From NCBI RefSeq assembly GCF_000003815.2, contig NC_049987.1, forward strand, positions 18,708,084 to 18,772,083: 64,000 bases of DNA, in the 5' to 3' direction. The translations under genes and the position numbers were made by a program. The notes under the pieces were generated by a model. That model was given only the letters and a program-made list of their open reading frames with translations, searched no databases and was not told where the DNA came from. Origin of the DNA: Branchiostoma floridae (Eukaryota > Chordata > Leptocardii > Amphioxiformes > Branchiostomatidae). Below, piece after piece: positions 23,296 to 35,500 of the stretch (the first letter of the stretch is position 1; each line of letters starts with the position of its first letter).

Positions 23296-24976
23296 CGTCC
23301 TGTAGAAAATGGGGGGGGGGGGGGTATGTTACGTTAGTTCACCTTTATTCGCCAGGTAACCTTATATCCGTCATTTTAAAACCAGAGTATTTAGGGATAT
23401 CAAGTTTCAAATGGCAACATTGTCAGAATAGTGTTTAAAACCACAGGTGTATCCGGTTCGCGTCCCTATCCCATATTCGCCAAGAAAGGGGCACAAACTG
23501 GATATCCAGAATACGGACTTCCGGTGCAGTCAACAATGGTGATTGTCAGGACACGCTCAGGTTTCCATATTTGGTGCGCGCGACTCCGCGAGTGCTGCTG
23601 TTGTGCTGTAATTATAGATGCATAATTCGTAATTTATTGAGCGAGAATCATAATGGCTCATGTTTTTGTCTTGCAACAGTTTAGACCTAAATACCGTTTA
23701 TGTTTTAATGCGTACTATCCTCATTTCCTTCGTATTAGACGCAACAAAGATCGAAGGTGGGACACATGTACAGGGCGGACGGGCAATACCCAGGTTTGAA
23801 CTCGGCTTCCATCCTCGCCGCACTGCCGGGTGCATGGTAGTGCAATCCGGGCACGTTGATAGGGTCATAGGGGAGTACCAAAAAAGCAGTCACTGGTGAC
23901 AAGCCATTCTCCTTGCAACACTCGACAACTTACAATGTCTCAAACGATTAGAATGAGGAAAAATATGCTTCCGTTGCTACGGGCTTGGCTTTTTTTTAGA
24001 ACGGGCGAAAATCACTGAGCGCGCGAATGTCATCCATAAAATTAAGTCAGTGTCGCCTAATGGGCAAACATTGTATATCAAAGTACATGACTTTTGTTTA
24101 AACATTATGTGACCTTATGCAGGTCTAAGGTTACACCCATGCAACCTACTGTACACCACACTGCCTTCGCACCCTGTCTCTTCCCAGCACCGCGCTGCCT
24201 TCGAGATTCCTCCGCGATGCCACTGAAATGTTTCGTTACGGGCTTTCGTACATACTGTCTGACAACTGACCTATCCCATCATCATCATTCATTAACAGTT
24301 TCCGCCTCACTGACGCGAATTTAGAATAATATCTATGGCCCTTTTATGTACTGTGACGCACTAGTACTTTTTACCGGAACTACTTTCAAGTGTTGCGGAT
24401 AAATACTGTATACACAGTGTTGATAGTGTGTCACGAACATAATCTATTTAGGACACGTACGGCTGGGTTAGGCTTAGGTCAATTTTCCAAAGTGGGGCCC
24501 GACCGAGATGTTTTAAGAAAGGAAAAATTACCTAGAAATATACACAGATATCATGCCATTTTGTGCATTTTGAAGTATTTTATATCAGTCTTTTCGCTTT
24601 CGGCAGCTGCCCGGCTGGGCCCGCTTGAAAAATGTGACCTAAGCCTTAGACGGACACCGCCCTCTCATATGCATGCCACATACACACTACATTTGCATGC
24701 ACAATGTTAGAAATGTTAGCTTATATGTCATGAAAATGCAAGTATTTTCTTTGGCAAATAGCTCTAGTTTGTTCCAGTCAGTAGGCTTAGCAAGCACACA
24801 TGCCAAGCTGTTATTGACACGTAGGTTCGGTTCTGGGCATGGTGAGACAGTTTAGCGGTAGGGGAATTTTGGAAACACTAGAATTTTCCTAAGAACTCAC
24901 TAGTCAAGAACCATACGACGTAAGGGAGAGGTGATTTCATGGTCTTGTTAGAAGGCTGAAAACAGTAACACGGTAC

Positions 24977-25095
24977 CTGCAGTGTTGTTTCCCAGTCCTC
25001 AGGAAAAATCAAACCCTAAGAGTGAGTTCACTTCCGAACGATACGTTGATGAAAGAAAGCCAACCTCCTTTAGCAAATTGCATGATCCCCTCTAG
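24977..25095 (-). promoter_or_regulatory. Probable non-coding first exon (5' UTR) of P450 copy A
   Basis: The coding exon starts only 4 nt after a splice acceptor (TTTTCTACAG then GACGATG), so an upstream leader exon must exist. At 24977 a block ending ACAACACTGCAG followed by GTAC (donor) is conserved at 43266 (B) and 60097 (C), upstream of each copy and in the same orientation. The left boundary (donor) is well supported. The right end is an estimate about 30 nt downstream of the TATA-like box. Confidence 0.6.
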
Positions 25096-25123
25096 GAACA
25101 CTTGCTCCCAAAGTCACAGTCTC

Positions 25124-25131
25124 CTTTTATA
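25124..25131 (-). promoter_or_regulatory. TATA-like box of P450 copy A
   Basis: On the minus strand the sequence reads CATATAAAAGGAGAC, about 147 nt upstream of the leader-exon donor. A matching CGATATAAAGAGGA is at 43384-43390 before copy B. The third tandem unit keeps CATATAAAGGAG near 26140, while the second and fourth have CATACGAAGG and have lost it. The role is inferred from position and sequence. Confidence 0.5.
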
Positions 25132-25426
25132 TGGACCCGGTGGTTCAACCGCTAGCCGCGTACCAAGCTTTGTTTGCCCAGCTCAACTAACAATCATGTG
25201 ATGACTCCGTCGTGTGTGCAATTTTGAATGAGGTCAACGGTAACCAAGATGATTAACGTCATCTGAGGCAATGATTTTCCTTTTAAGAGGGGTCAACGAC
25301 CGACAGGATGTTAGCCTAATCTTCCCCCAAGATGACTAGAAAGCCAGCCTCCTTTGGTAAATTGTATGATCCCCCCAGGAACAGTTGCTCCCAAAGACGC
25401 AGTGCCTCCTTCGTATGGACCCCGGT

Positions 25427-25860
25427 TAGGGCTGGGTACCGGTACAGAAAATTCAGGTCCAGATCCGGTTCAGGTCCAAAGGATCAGGTCCAGGTCCGGA
25501 CCTGAACCTGGACCTGATTCAGTATGACTCATACCAATGGTCCATTTCACTACAAAAAAAATCTGTTTGGTGGAGTATTAGACTCACACTGGCGTTTTAA
25601 AATCCTACAACGCTAACTGCACATGTACGATTGGCTGTAAAACTTGGTACAAATTACTATAAACTCTACTCTACTTCACTCTTGTTATTTTCTTCCACCT
25701 GCAAGCGCCAAAACGTGTGAATACCTGATTAAATAATCTGTTAATTTTCTAATCGGTCCAACATCCGGTCCACATAATTTTTTCAGGTCCGGTTTTTCTG
25801 GACCGGTCCAATAAGAAAAACCGGTTTTGTACCAGTACGCTGTCCCGATACCCAGCCCTA
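25427..25860. mobile_element. hAT-like non-autonomous element (434 bp) with 8-bp target duplication
   Basis: The termini are TAGGGCTGGGTACCGGTAC and ...GATACCCAGCCCTA. They are flanked by ACCCCGGT at 25419-25426 and again at 25861-25868. Neighbouring units of the host array show the uninterrupted site GGACCCCGGTGGTTCG. An 8-bp duplication and TAGGG ends are typical of hAT transposons. The interior has GGTCCGG/CCGGACC palindromic words and no transposase. Confidence 0.92.
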
Positions 25861-26749
25861 ACCCCGGTGGTTCGACCGCTAGCTGCGTACCAAGCTTTGT
25901 TTGCCAGACTGACCTCAGAATCATGTGATGACTTCGTCGTGAGCGCAATTTTGAATGAGGTCAACGGTAACCAAGACGACTAAAGTCATCTGAGGCAATG
26001 ACTTACCTTTTAAGAGGGGTCAACGGCCGACAGGATGTCAGCCTAATCTTCACCCAAGATGCCTAGAGAGCCAGCCTCCTTTGGTAAATTGTATGATCGA
26101 TATCCCTCCAGGAACAGTTTCTCCCAAAGACACAGTGTCTCCTTTATATGGACCCCGGTGGTTCGACCTCTAGCGCGTACCAAGCTTTGTTTGCCCGGCT
26201 GACCTCACAATCATGTGATGACTTCGTCGTGAGCGCAATTTTGAATGAGGTCAACGGTAACCAAGATGATTAACGTCATCTGAGGCAATGATTTTCCTTT
26301 TAAGAGGGGTCAACGACCGACAGGATGTTAGCCTAATCTTCCCCCAAGATGACTAGAAAGCCAGCCTCCTTTGGTAAATTGTATGATCCCCCCAGGAACA
26401 GTTGCTCCCAAAGACGCAGTGCCTCCTTCGTATGGACCCCGGGGTCCCCGGTGGTTCGACCGCTAGCTGCGTACCCAGCTTTGTTTGCCAGGCTGAGCTC
26501 ACAATCATGTGATGATTTCGTCGTGCGTGCAATTTGAATGAGGTCAACGGCGACCAAGACGAAAAACGTCATCTGAGGCAATGACTTAAGAAACGGAAGC
26601 CAGCCTCCTTGCAAAGTTGGTAAATTGTAGGACTTCCTCTAGGAACAACTGCGTTTTTAGTAAATCCCATATACCAAAGCCACAGTGGCTTCGACCACTT
26701 ACTGCGTAGCAAGCTTTATTTGTCGACCTTTGGCATCACATTTGTAGTA

Positions 26750-27101
26750 GTTTCGGCCTCTCGTGACCATGGTCTCTCTGATACCTATGGGGTCTCCTTT
26801 GAGTAAAAAAAAGCTCATTTGTTAAAAACTGATGTTGAGAATCACAGAATGGGCGCTGTAGTGATAGAAAACATTATAAAAAATTATTGAAAATTTGTTT
26901 TTCCCAGTTAGGAGAAAGCCTATAGTTTTGGCCTCTCGTGACCATGGTCTCTCTGATACATAAGGAGTCTCTTTTGAATAATCAAGCTCATTTGTTAAAA
27001 ACATATGATTGAGAATCACAGAATGGTCATGGTAGTGATAGAAAACATTAAAAAATTTATCACAAAATTTGTTTTTCTTAGTTAGGCCACAGCAAGTAAA
27101 T
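26750..27101. repeat. ~174-bp repeat, two tandem copies here and one at 27640-27815
   Basis: Each unit runs from GGCCTCTCGTGACCATGGTC through TCATTTGTTAAAAAC, TTGAGAATCACAGAA and GATAGAAAACAT to TTTTCCCAGTTAGG. The third copy (from about 27654) is separated by a unique segment containing several AAAAAACAAGATGG words. No gene is supported in 26.8-27.8 kb. Confidence 0.8.
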
Positions 27102-27815
27102 TTTATGGATGACATCCTCTGCAGACTGCAAAAATAGTGCAATAGGGCGAAAAAAAACAAGATGGGTGAAAAAAACAAGATGAGTGAAAAAAAACAAGAT
27201 GGCTACATTTTCAGAAATATACACCATAAAGTTGTGATGACTGTTGTAAAAAGAATTAAAGGGACAAAGCATGGTATCAGAGCCAACAAGGCATTCATTC
27301 CTGTATTGAAGACATGTACTGGTGTGGTAAAAGTGACACTAATGTGGTAGACCGGCATCACCAACAAAGTTGGTAACCAAACTCATAGCTTCCATATTGG
27401 TGTCACTTTTACAACTATCCAATAAGTTTCATTTCTACAACTACAGTCCTGGGTACCTCGCAAGTGTCACTTCTACAAGTACAAGTATTAGGCTACAACA
27501 CAATATATTTGCTCATTTTGGTACTTTATCGTCATGTTGACCATCCCCGCAGAAGAAAAAAATCTTGTTTTTTTTCTGATTTCAGGCGAAAATTAATGCG
27601 CGCGCTGATGTCATCCATAAAATTTACTTGCTGTGGCCTTAGGAGAAAGCCTATTGTTCCAGACTTTCGTTACCAAGGTCTCTCTGATACCTAAGGGGTG
27701 TCTTTTGTGTAATTAAACTCATTTGTTAAAAACCAATGATTGAGAATCACAGAAGGGGTGCTCTAGCGATAGAAAACATAAATAAATTGATTAAAAATCT
27801 GTTTTTCCCAGTTAG

Positions 27816-29316
27816 GAAAGGCCCCCCACACGTATAATGGTACAGTCGACCCCTCATGCCCAGCCCCTCGTGCCCGACATGCCCAGCCTATCGTGCCCAT
27901 ATGTACTCTCCAAGCAGAGGTTAGGCTGCGGCTGTTTTTATAACCTGCGATAATGGCTTTTATCCTCTCTATTGACAATAAAAAACAGGACGCAGGCTTA
28001 CCCTTCCTGCTGGAGAGTAGCCCACATGGGCACGGTAGGCCTGGCTCCGGGAGCGCTCCTTACCCCACTCCATACCCCCGTCTGAATAGGGTTCAAAACA
28101 AATCATATTTGTTCAATGTTTCATGGCCTATGTTGAATCTTTACAATAAAAATGAATCATGTTTTCTATGAAGTTTCAAATGACTAAGTTTGTACTGCCA
28201 AGAAGAGGTAAACTAACAAACACATGGGATTTTCTATAGAGAGCTTCAATGACATCATCGCTGTTTTTTCGCCATATTGGTGTCCCTATTTGCATTTCAG
28301 TAAATCGTAGCTAAAGCAGTCGCAGATTTAGACATTTCGACGTTCTCAAATAACCATCAATGAATGACTTACTTACTTACTTGAATAACAACGGCTCAAA
28401 GAAGAGAATGCAAAAATTAAAGGCCCAAAATGTTATGCATGCATTTATTAATAGTAAACACAAGGAGGGACAATTCAATCAACGCAATGTATCTATGTCT
28501 TCTTTAATTCTACATGGCGTAGTTGCACTAGCTGTTAGTGTACATATATGAAGAGTCAGAGGTTAAGATACATGTAGCTTTCTTAGGGGTACAGATGAAG
28601 ATACCAATTATCATTAATATATTGTTTGACATGTCAGAGGCAGAGATGAATGGTACCGTTACACGTATTTTGAACAAATAGAATAACAAGGAAATCATCA
28701 TAAAAGGTTTAGCTTACCATCGACAAAGCCCACTATATGAAGAGTAATCGACTTGTCCAGTCCTTCAAACTTGCAACATTCAATAAAGATAAAGTCACAA
28801 ACGAAAACAGGTCTCCATTCGACATCTTCAAGGTTACTAACAAATTAAGGTTGTAAATTAATGCTTCCCTTATCATATCATATTAGAATATACACTGTAA
28901 TGTTATGATATGGTTATCCTGCTTGAATATTACATAACTTTTCATAACATGCCGCTAGTTCACACTTGTGGAAATGTATCAAGCTTAGGTGGCTTCACAT
29001 AGTTCAAATTCGCTGAAATAGTAAGAAAGTTAACGATTATCAAAATCAGGTAAATCTTAAATATCTGCGCGGTGATCTTTCTACTACGAAATCATGACAC
29101 CGCGAATAAGTTTTCATTTTATTATTACACTGCACAATGTTTCAATTCCCCTTTCCCTCCATATTCAAATTATATTATATTGATACAGATACAAACCCGC
29201 GAAATGTTGCACTCCTTTTGTGCTGATGTTTCGTTTGATAGGCAGCTATGTATTACTTGGGATAATTGGAGATATTGAAATTTGTTCGTCTGTGCCATGG
29301 AATAAGTAAATTCACT
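27816..29316. other. Intergenic: 3' flank of P450 copy B
   Basis: There is no convincing gene. A short GTCTGAATAGGGTTCAAAA remnant of the TTAA-flanked element family is at 28080. From ~28400 the sequence aligns, with indels, to the 3' flanks of copies A and C, including ATCATGACACCGCGAATA shared with A at about 13190. Confidence 0.55.
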
Positions 29317-29483
29317 GATCCAACTGGGCATGCGCATGTCAAAGGTTAACACCCCTGAAACATAAACAAAACACGTCTGGGCATTAAAATGCAAACAGGC
29401 AGATGTAGGCCATTTATGATCAAGGGAGGAACTGTTTATATCAGGGTCCTTTACCTTTGGCCTGCGCATGCACAGTTGGATCC
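29317..29483. repeat. Inverted repeat in the 3' flank of P450 copy B
   Basis: Arms GATCCAACTGGGCATGCGC (29317 on) and GCGCATGCACAGTTGGATCC (ending 29483) correspond to the stem after copy A. They begin 55 nt downstream of the stop codon. Confidence 0.8.
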
Positions 29484-29537
29484 ATCAGCCTGCTTATTAC
29501 ACGACTTCATCATCAACTGCCTGTAGGTCAGCAACAT

Positions 29538-32500
29538 TCACTTCCGGCAGGTCATCACCACCTTGTACGGCGATGGTATGCAGGAGGCGCCCCCACCTTT
29601 CTCATCAGGGGTGAGATCAGGAGGGCCCTCACCCTTGGAAATGCTGAAGCGGAAGTTCTGGACCAGTCCTCCTAGTAAGAGGAAGTTGTTTGCTTTTCCC
29701 AGGGTTTCGCCAGGACAAGCACGGCGCCCAGCGCTGGTTGAAAGACACAAGATATAACACTAAAATGCAGATGAACGGCTATAGATCTGTGTCTTATTCC
29801 GAAACGTTAAAACAACGCGTTTACCCATCGAAGATGTTCACATGCCGTCACATTTGATATACTTTGAAATTGACCGTTACAAATACGTCTGTGTCCATCT
29901 ACAACGTCCTCATGTCACGTGACCTGTGTGACCTTTGACTCTCATGTCACGTGACGCCTCATTCTCGTGTGATGAACGATGGTGGATACCATTTGAAAGT
30001 CTTGTTTCTCAATAAAATTATAAACGTGTACAAGTCTTAATTTTCTATGCTAAACTGTAAAATGTCGCTCTTAGTAAGATAATGCCAATACCATATCCCC
30101 AGGGATGAAAGTACTCACATAATACTGTCTGAATTAGGGGCGGTGGGTACCGGTACAGAAAATTCAGGTCCAGGTCCGGTTCAGGTCCAGAGGATCAGGT
30201 CCAGGTCTGAACCTAAATCTGGACCTGATTCAGGATGTGAGAAGTTGTGAATGGGCGATACTCAGGACAATGGTCCAAAGAAATTTGTTTTGAGAAGTAT
30301 TCGACTCCAACTGGCGTTTTAAAATCTAACTGCCTCTGTGCGATTGGCTGTAAAACTTGGTAGAAATGACTATGGACTAAACGCTACTTCGCTCTTGTTA
30401 TTTTCCTCGACCAGTAAGCCTCAAAACTTGTAAATGCCTGATTATATAATCTGTTCATTTTCCAATAGGTCCAATATCCGGTTCAACGAATTTTTTCAGG
30501 TCCGGTTTCTCTGGACCGCTCCAACAAGAAAAAACGGTTTTGTACCGGTACACCGTACCGGTGTGACAGCGATCTCGCCCCCACCCCCAGCGATCACTAG
30601 CGTTTTCGCCCCCCTTTAGCGTTTTCGACCCCCCCCCCGAGCAGCTGGTTACTACATATTACAGGTGCGCTACCTGGTACTATACTGCACCTGGGGAGTA
30701 ACGTATATGGTGTGTTACCTGGTACCTATATGGCACCTTATTACCGTACCGTACCGTAAGATGTCATAGATGTCATACCTCGAAAGTCGATACTATATTT
30801 TTCGGTGCAAACATGACATTGAAATGAAAAAGACAATGTTTGCAGCTGAGGTGGCATAAAAACAGTGCTACTGCGAACGTATAAATCAACACCGTCTATG
30901 GTACGGAATACGTCAGCTACATGTTTTCAATTTGTCACAGTGTTTTCTTTCTTGTGCTGGAAACATTTCCAAAGCACTAACAAAAACACACGTGAATAAT
31001 AGTTTCTCATTATAAACACTATCTACGCGCAAGTTGAAATAGCTGTTGCTAAATGCCACACAAACACTGGTAAAGTACCAGTCTTAAGAAACACGGGTAA
31101 ATGCATCAGTTCCTAAATACTAGAAAAAACAGTCATGTTGGAGGTGAAGATATCCCTTGGCCAGGTGCATATACCAAAATGTGCGTTATTCTAATTAATA
31201 CCTAATATTTGCATAATTAATAAAGACATTACATAGTTCTTTTGTGGTCACTTCATGGTAGAGACTTCATATTGGAGATATATAGGTTGCTTGAGGACAG
31301 GTGAATACAATGAAATACATCTTATGTCAAGACTCAGGTATATGCAATAATGGGAATACAAGGGACCCAACCCTCCTTGTCTGAAACAAGTTCAACTATC
31401 TTATTACCATGTAATTACGTTAATATTGATACTATGAATGGAGTTATGTATCAAACTCGTGTACTTATATCATTCTGAAACTGCATTTTGTGATTTATAC
31501 CAATCAACTTCTGAAATGTCATGTAAACCCGTTTTTTGGGGGGGGGGCGAAATCGCTAAAGGGGGGCTAGGTAGGGGGGCGAGATCACTAGCCGGGGAGG
31601 GCGAGATCGCTAGTGATTTCGCCCCGGGGGGGCGAGATCGCTAGTGATTTCGCCCCGGGGGGGGGGCGAGATCGCTGTCACACCGGTACCCATCCCTAGT
31701 CTGAATAATAAAGAACTTAGTATTTGCTACGTTTCACACATTTCGCAACCACTTATTGACAAAATAAACTTTGTACCTACCTGAAAGGCATTAGGGCCGC
31801 AGGTTTGACTGGTTTCCCATTTTCATCCAAGAAACGTTCAGGCCGGAAAACGTCCGGATCTCCCCAGGTGTCAGGGTCATGGTGCAGGGCCCACAGGTTC
31901 GGCATAACCATAGTACCCTTCGGGATCTGGTAACCTCCTGAGGTGTGTGTAGATTGCATGTTGTGTCATGTAACATACATATTACTTTATTGCACAACAA
32001 TCGTATAAGGTACATTATACATAATTAGGCTTATAAAACCGCAACTCGTTCACTTCGCTCACTTGGTGGTTTCATTCGGTGGTTATAGCAACGGGTCAGT
32101 CGCTATGACACCATATACACCTCGAGGCGGGTCATTAACCCTTATATATATATGACATCTACTGTTACATAACTACAGTTCCATAGGGCTAATCTTAACT
32201 AATAGAAAGAGTGTGTGTTATGTAGATGAGCATTGACTTGTACAATAATTGGAGGAATTTCTCAAGTCTTTTCTAACGACATCCTTTGATATACCTGTAT
32301 AGCATGTCGGAGTTATCACATGACATCTACTTACATTTGATATTCAGGTTCATTGCGATAAATTCGTGCACATAAGATGAATAGATTAGCCTTGTGTATA
32401 ATGAATTACAAATATCAGAATATCTGGTACATACAATCAAGAAATGATATTCGTCTTCAAATAGCTCTGGACAAAATGGACAAACTCTCTGGTCAATTAG

Positions 32501-35500
32501 AATTTTTTTTAATCCCCCGGTTTCTTTACTCAATTTTCCGACAGCAATTTTTTTCTATTGCTCTAATGTTGCATAGGTGAGAAGGGATAGTACAGTCAAA
32601 CCTACAGTTACCCAACTGGCGCAGGCAGCCACCTGCAGTCAGTAGCCACCTGAAAACGGTCCCTCCATTTTAAATGAACTCGGCTCAAAAAGTTTCGCAT
32701 ATCAACTTTGGTTGGTCATATTTCTGATGTTTCTGCATCAATTTCAATGTATCATATCAAAACCGTCTTTTCTTAGCAAATCAAAAGAATCTTATGAACA
32801 AGAAACATATATTTATGATATATAAGTAACTTTGAAATTCGCAAAGCAATAACTCGGTTTAGAATCAGTAGCCATAAATTGAATATTGAAACAGGAAGAT
32901 ACTACAATATAGCCCCTGAGCAAAGGTTCTGTCCATTCTGCCCAAAACATATTGAAGATGAATTTGACTTTATAATGGAATGTTCTAGATACTCTAGTTT
33001 TTACGTAATGAATAATTCATATTTCTCGAATCAATTACAACAGAATTCAAGAGACTCGATGCTACAAACAGATTTGTATATATCTGTAGATGTCAGAACT
33101 CCCATTATGCAGAAATAGGCGAATATATCAAGGATTGTTCTGCTACTAGAAAGAATACCATGACTAATGATTAGCCTACTCCATGGTAATACATGTACTA
33201 CATCTAAGAATTATGTTAGCCCTTATTGTTATGTTAATAGGTTGTTAAGCTTTATTCTATACCTCTATTTTGTAGTTGTTGCCAAACATTGTATCATGTA
33301 CAATTGCCGTGCAATAAAGTTCTTCTATATCATTTGAAAGCTTGTGTGATTCCCTTTCCTATGGTATCAAACTCATCATGATTGTAAACTCACGAAACGA
33401 GCACGGGGCCTGCTTACATGAGTAGGTCAGCTAAAAAAAGTGCTCAAATTTCCCTGCTTCTGCTCAACACTGTATCGTCCGGTTGTTATGTGTCCGGTGA
33501 CAATGATTCAATCAATCCTTTTTACAGGTAACTTTTGGTATACAGAACATCCAACTTTATTACCTCCATGAAATGTCATGGAATGGAGGTTATATTTTCT
33601 GTTATGTGTCTCTGTCTGTGTAGATGATTACTCAAGAACGGCTGGATGGATTGGTTTCATACTTGTTGTGTTGGTGGGGTGTGATGAAAGCTCGAATCGA
33701 TGAGATTTTGGGAGCCGTATCTGTCGTTATAATCGACGTAATAATATCAGAAATCACCCCTATATTTGAGATATATTGGTACAGGCATCGTGCTTTATGT
33801 GTTTGTTAATGGGCTTAGCTCCAAGCAGATGGTGAGGTGACAGCTGTTTGGGGAACCCCGAGTTTTTTAAATATGATAATTAGTTTTATTTATGTCTGCT
33901 TAGGATATCATGGAGATGTGAAGCGTAAGTATAATTGTAAGAAGTTGAGGTACATTTAACGATAATGCTTAACAGGTATGGATGTCTCACATACTGTACT
34001 GCTGATTTGAGTGACATGGTGATTAAAATGCCATTAGGTCCTCTCATCTGGGTTGGGTGTCAGAAGTTTTATGGGCGATACAGATTCTGATTTTGTTACG
34101 ATAAGGGACAGTTGTTAGTTGTCTCTTTCGTAGCCAATGGTACTTGTTTTTTAGCAGACGGGGTTGGCGCCAAGTATTCATCTTACAGTTGGTGTAGGGC
34201 TGTCAGAGGAAAGTGTGCATCTCGTTTTTGTACCGTGTGAACAGCTGATGTTATGACATATTGGTGGAAAATCAAATTACCATCTGACTAAAGTTGGCCA
34301 CATCCCTTCTTCTTTCTGAGTTTCCCAACTTCCTCCCACCACACAGCTCTGAGGCACATAGTCGAACCTCAATAATGCTGACAACCTTAGACATTTTAAA
34401 TGCCAAACATCAAGCTTAAGGAGCACCACGCTACCATATGTCGTCGACCTCTTAAACGCACATTACACAATTAAGTGTCACATTTTGATAATTACTAATC
34501 AGATGGACATCCTCTGTGTCATTAAATAAATACACCACTACTTTCCCATAACATTTATATCATATAACCATTACTCTCAAATACAACCGACTATAAACAT
34601 ACATACCATCCACAAAAAAGCAATAAATATTTCATGGAGGTATGAGGTCCCCGAACTCTAGTTTTTAGTATCTGGGTAGATTATTCTATGATTTGTAAAT
34701 TCATGAAACGAGCACCAAGCCTGCTTGCATACAAGCTGGGGTATTGACTTGTGAATGATGACAAGTTGAATAAACAGGACATATCAATGAAAGCCACTGT
34801 TACTAAAGCAAACAGTTTGAACAGAGAGGTGTTCAATCGAGTGCTAGTCATAAGCCGTAGGAAGGCTATTCCATCCTAAGACTGTACTCCAGCATCGCAT
34901 CCTGAAGGTAGTCTGCAATGGTCCTTGCTCTGTGTGGACGGGAGTAGTAATCAGAATGGAATTTGGTCCAATATTGAAGAGGTAGGATATTGAGACTAGA
35001 CGGAGGATAGTGCCCATATATCTCACCACATTGAGGTTGCCTGGAATGATGAGTCTTATTTTTCCTATGGCGGTAATACCGTCCCACACCATGACGCTGC
35101 CTCCACCACCAAACGCTGAAAGTTACTCTTGACTTGTCAGCGTGCGGCTCTCCTTGCCGCCTTCACGCTTTGATTTGGCCATCCAACTGCCAAATAGGCA
35201 GGTATATCTTTTTCAATTTTAACCCCACAATTCCATGAAAACGGAATGAAAACGTTCACATGAAAGTTTTATTGTAAGAAATTCCAAGTAGTGATGAAAT
35301 CCAAGTAAAAGTAGCCTGATTAGACTTTTCATCATATGGTCCGCCATTTTGGATTTTGACCAATGACGTCATTACATTAGCATAAATTACGAATATCTAA
35401 ATGTAGATGTTACATTTAAGTCTATCAGATATTAAAGATATATGACAAGTGTGGTTTAGCAATACAAATTCTCATTGTTTAAACCAAAATAAGTAAGTTT

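Larger units (their letters stand above)
25053..26790. repeat. Tandem array of ~285-bp promoter-proximal units upstream of P450 copy A
   Basis: Unit starts (GCCAGCCTCCTTTGGTAAATT or variant) lie at about 25053, 25338, 26065, 26355 and 26592. The spacings are 285, 727 (285 once the 434-bp element and its 8-bp duplication are removed), 290 and 237 nt; the last unit is partial. Each unit carries GGACCCCGGTGGTTCGACC, AATCATGTGATGA and GAATGAGGTCAACGG. The first unit holds the TATA-like box and probable transcription start of copy A, so the promoter region itself is what has been multiplied. A single related unit precedes copy B (43350-43550). Confidence 0.85.

Noticed and set aside
33624-33809. 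Small protein frame ([17 protein letters not shown]) seen at 33.6 kb and again near 45.4 kb
   Set aside because: It lies in the TA-flanked non-autonomous element; the copies share stops and drift, with no sign of coding constraint.
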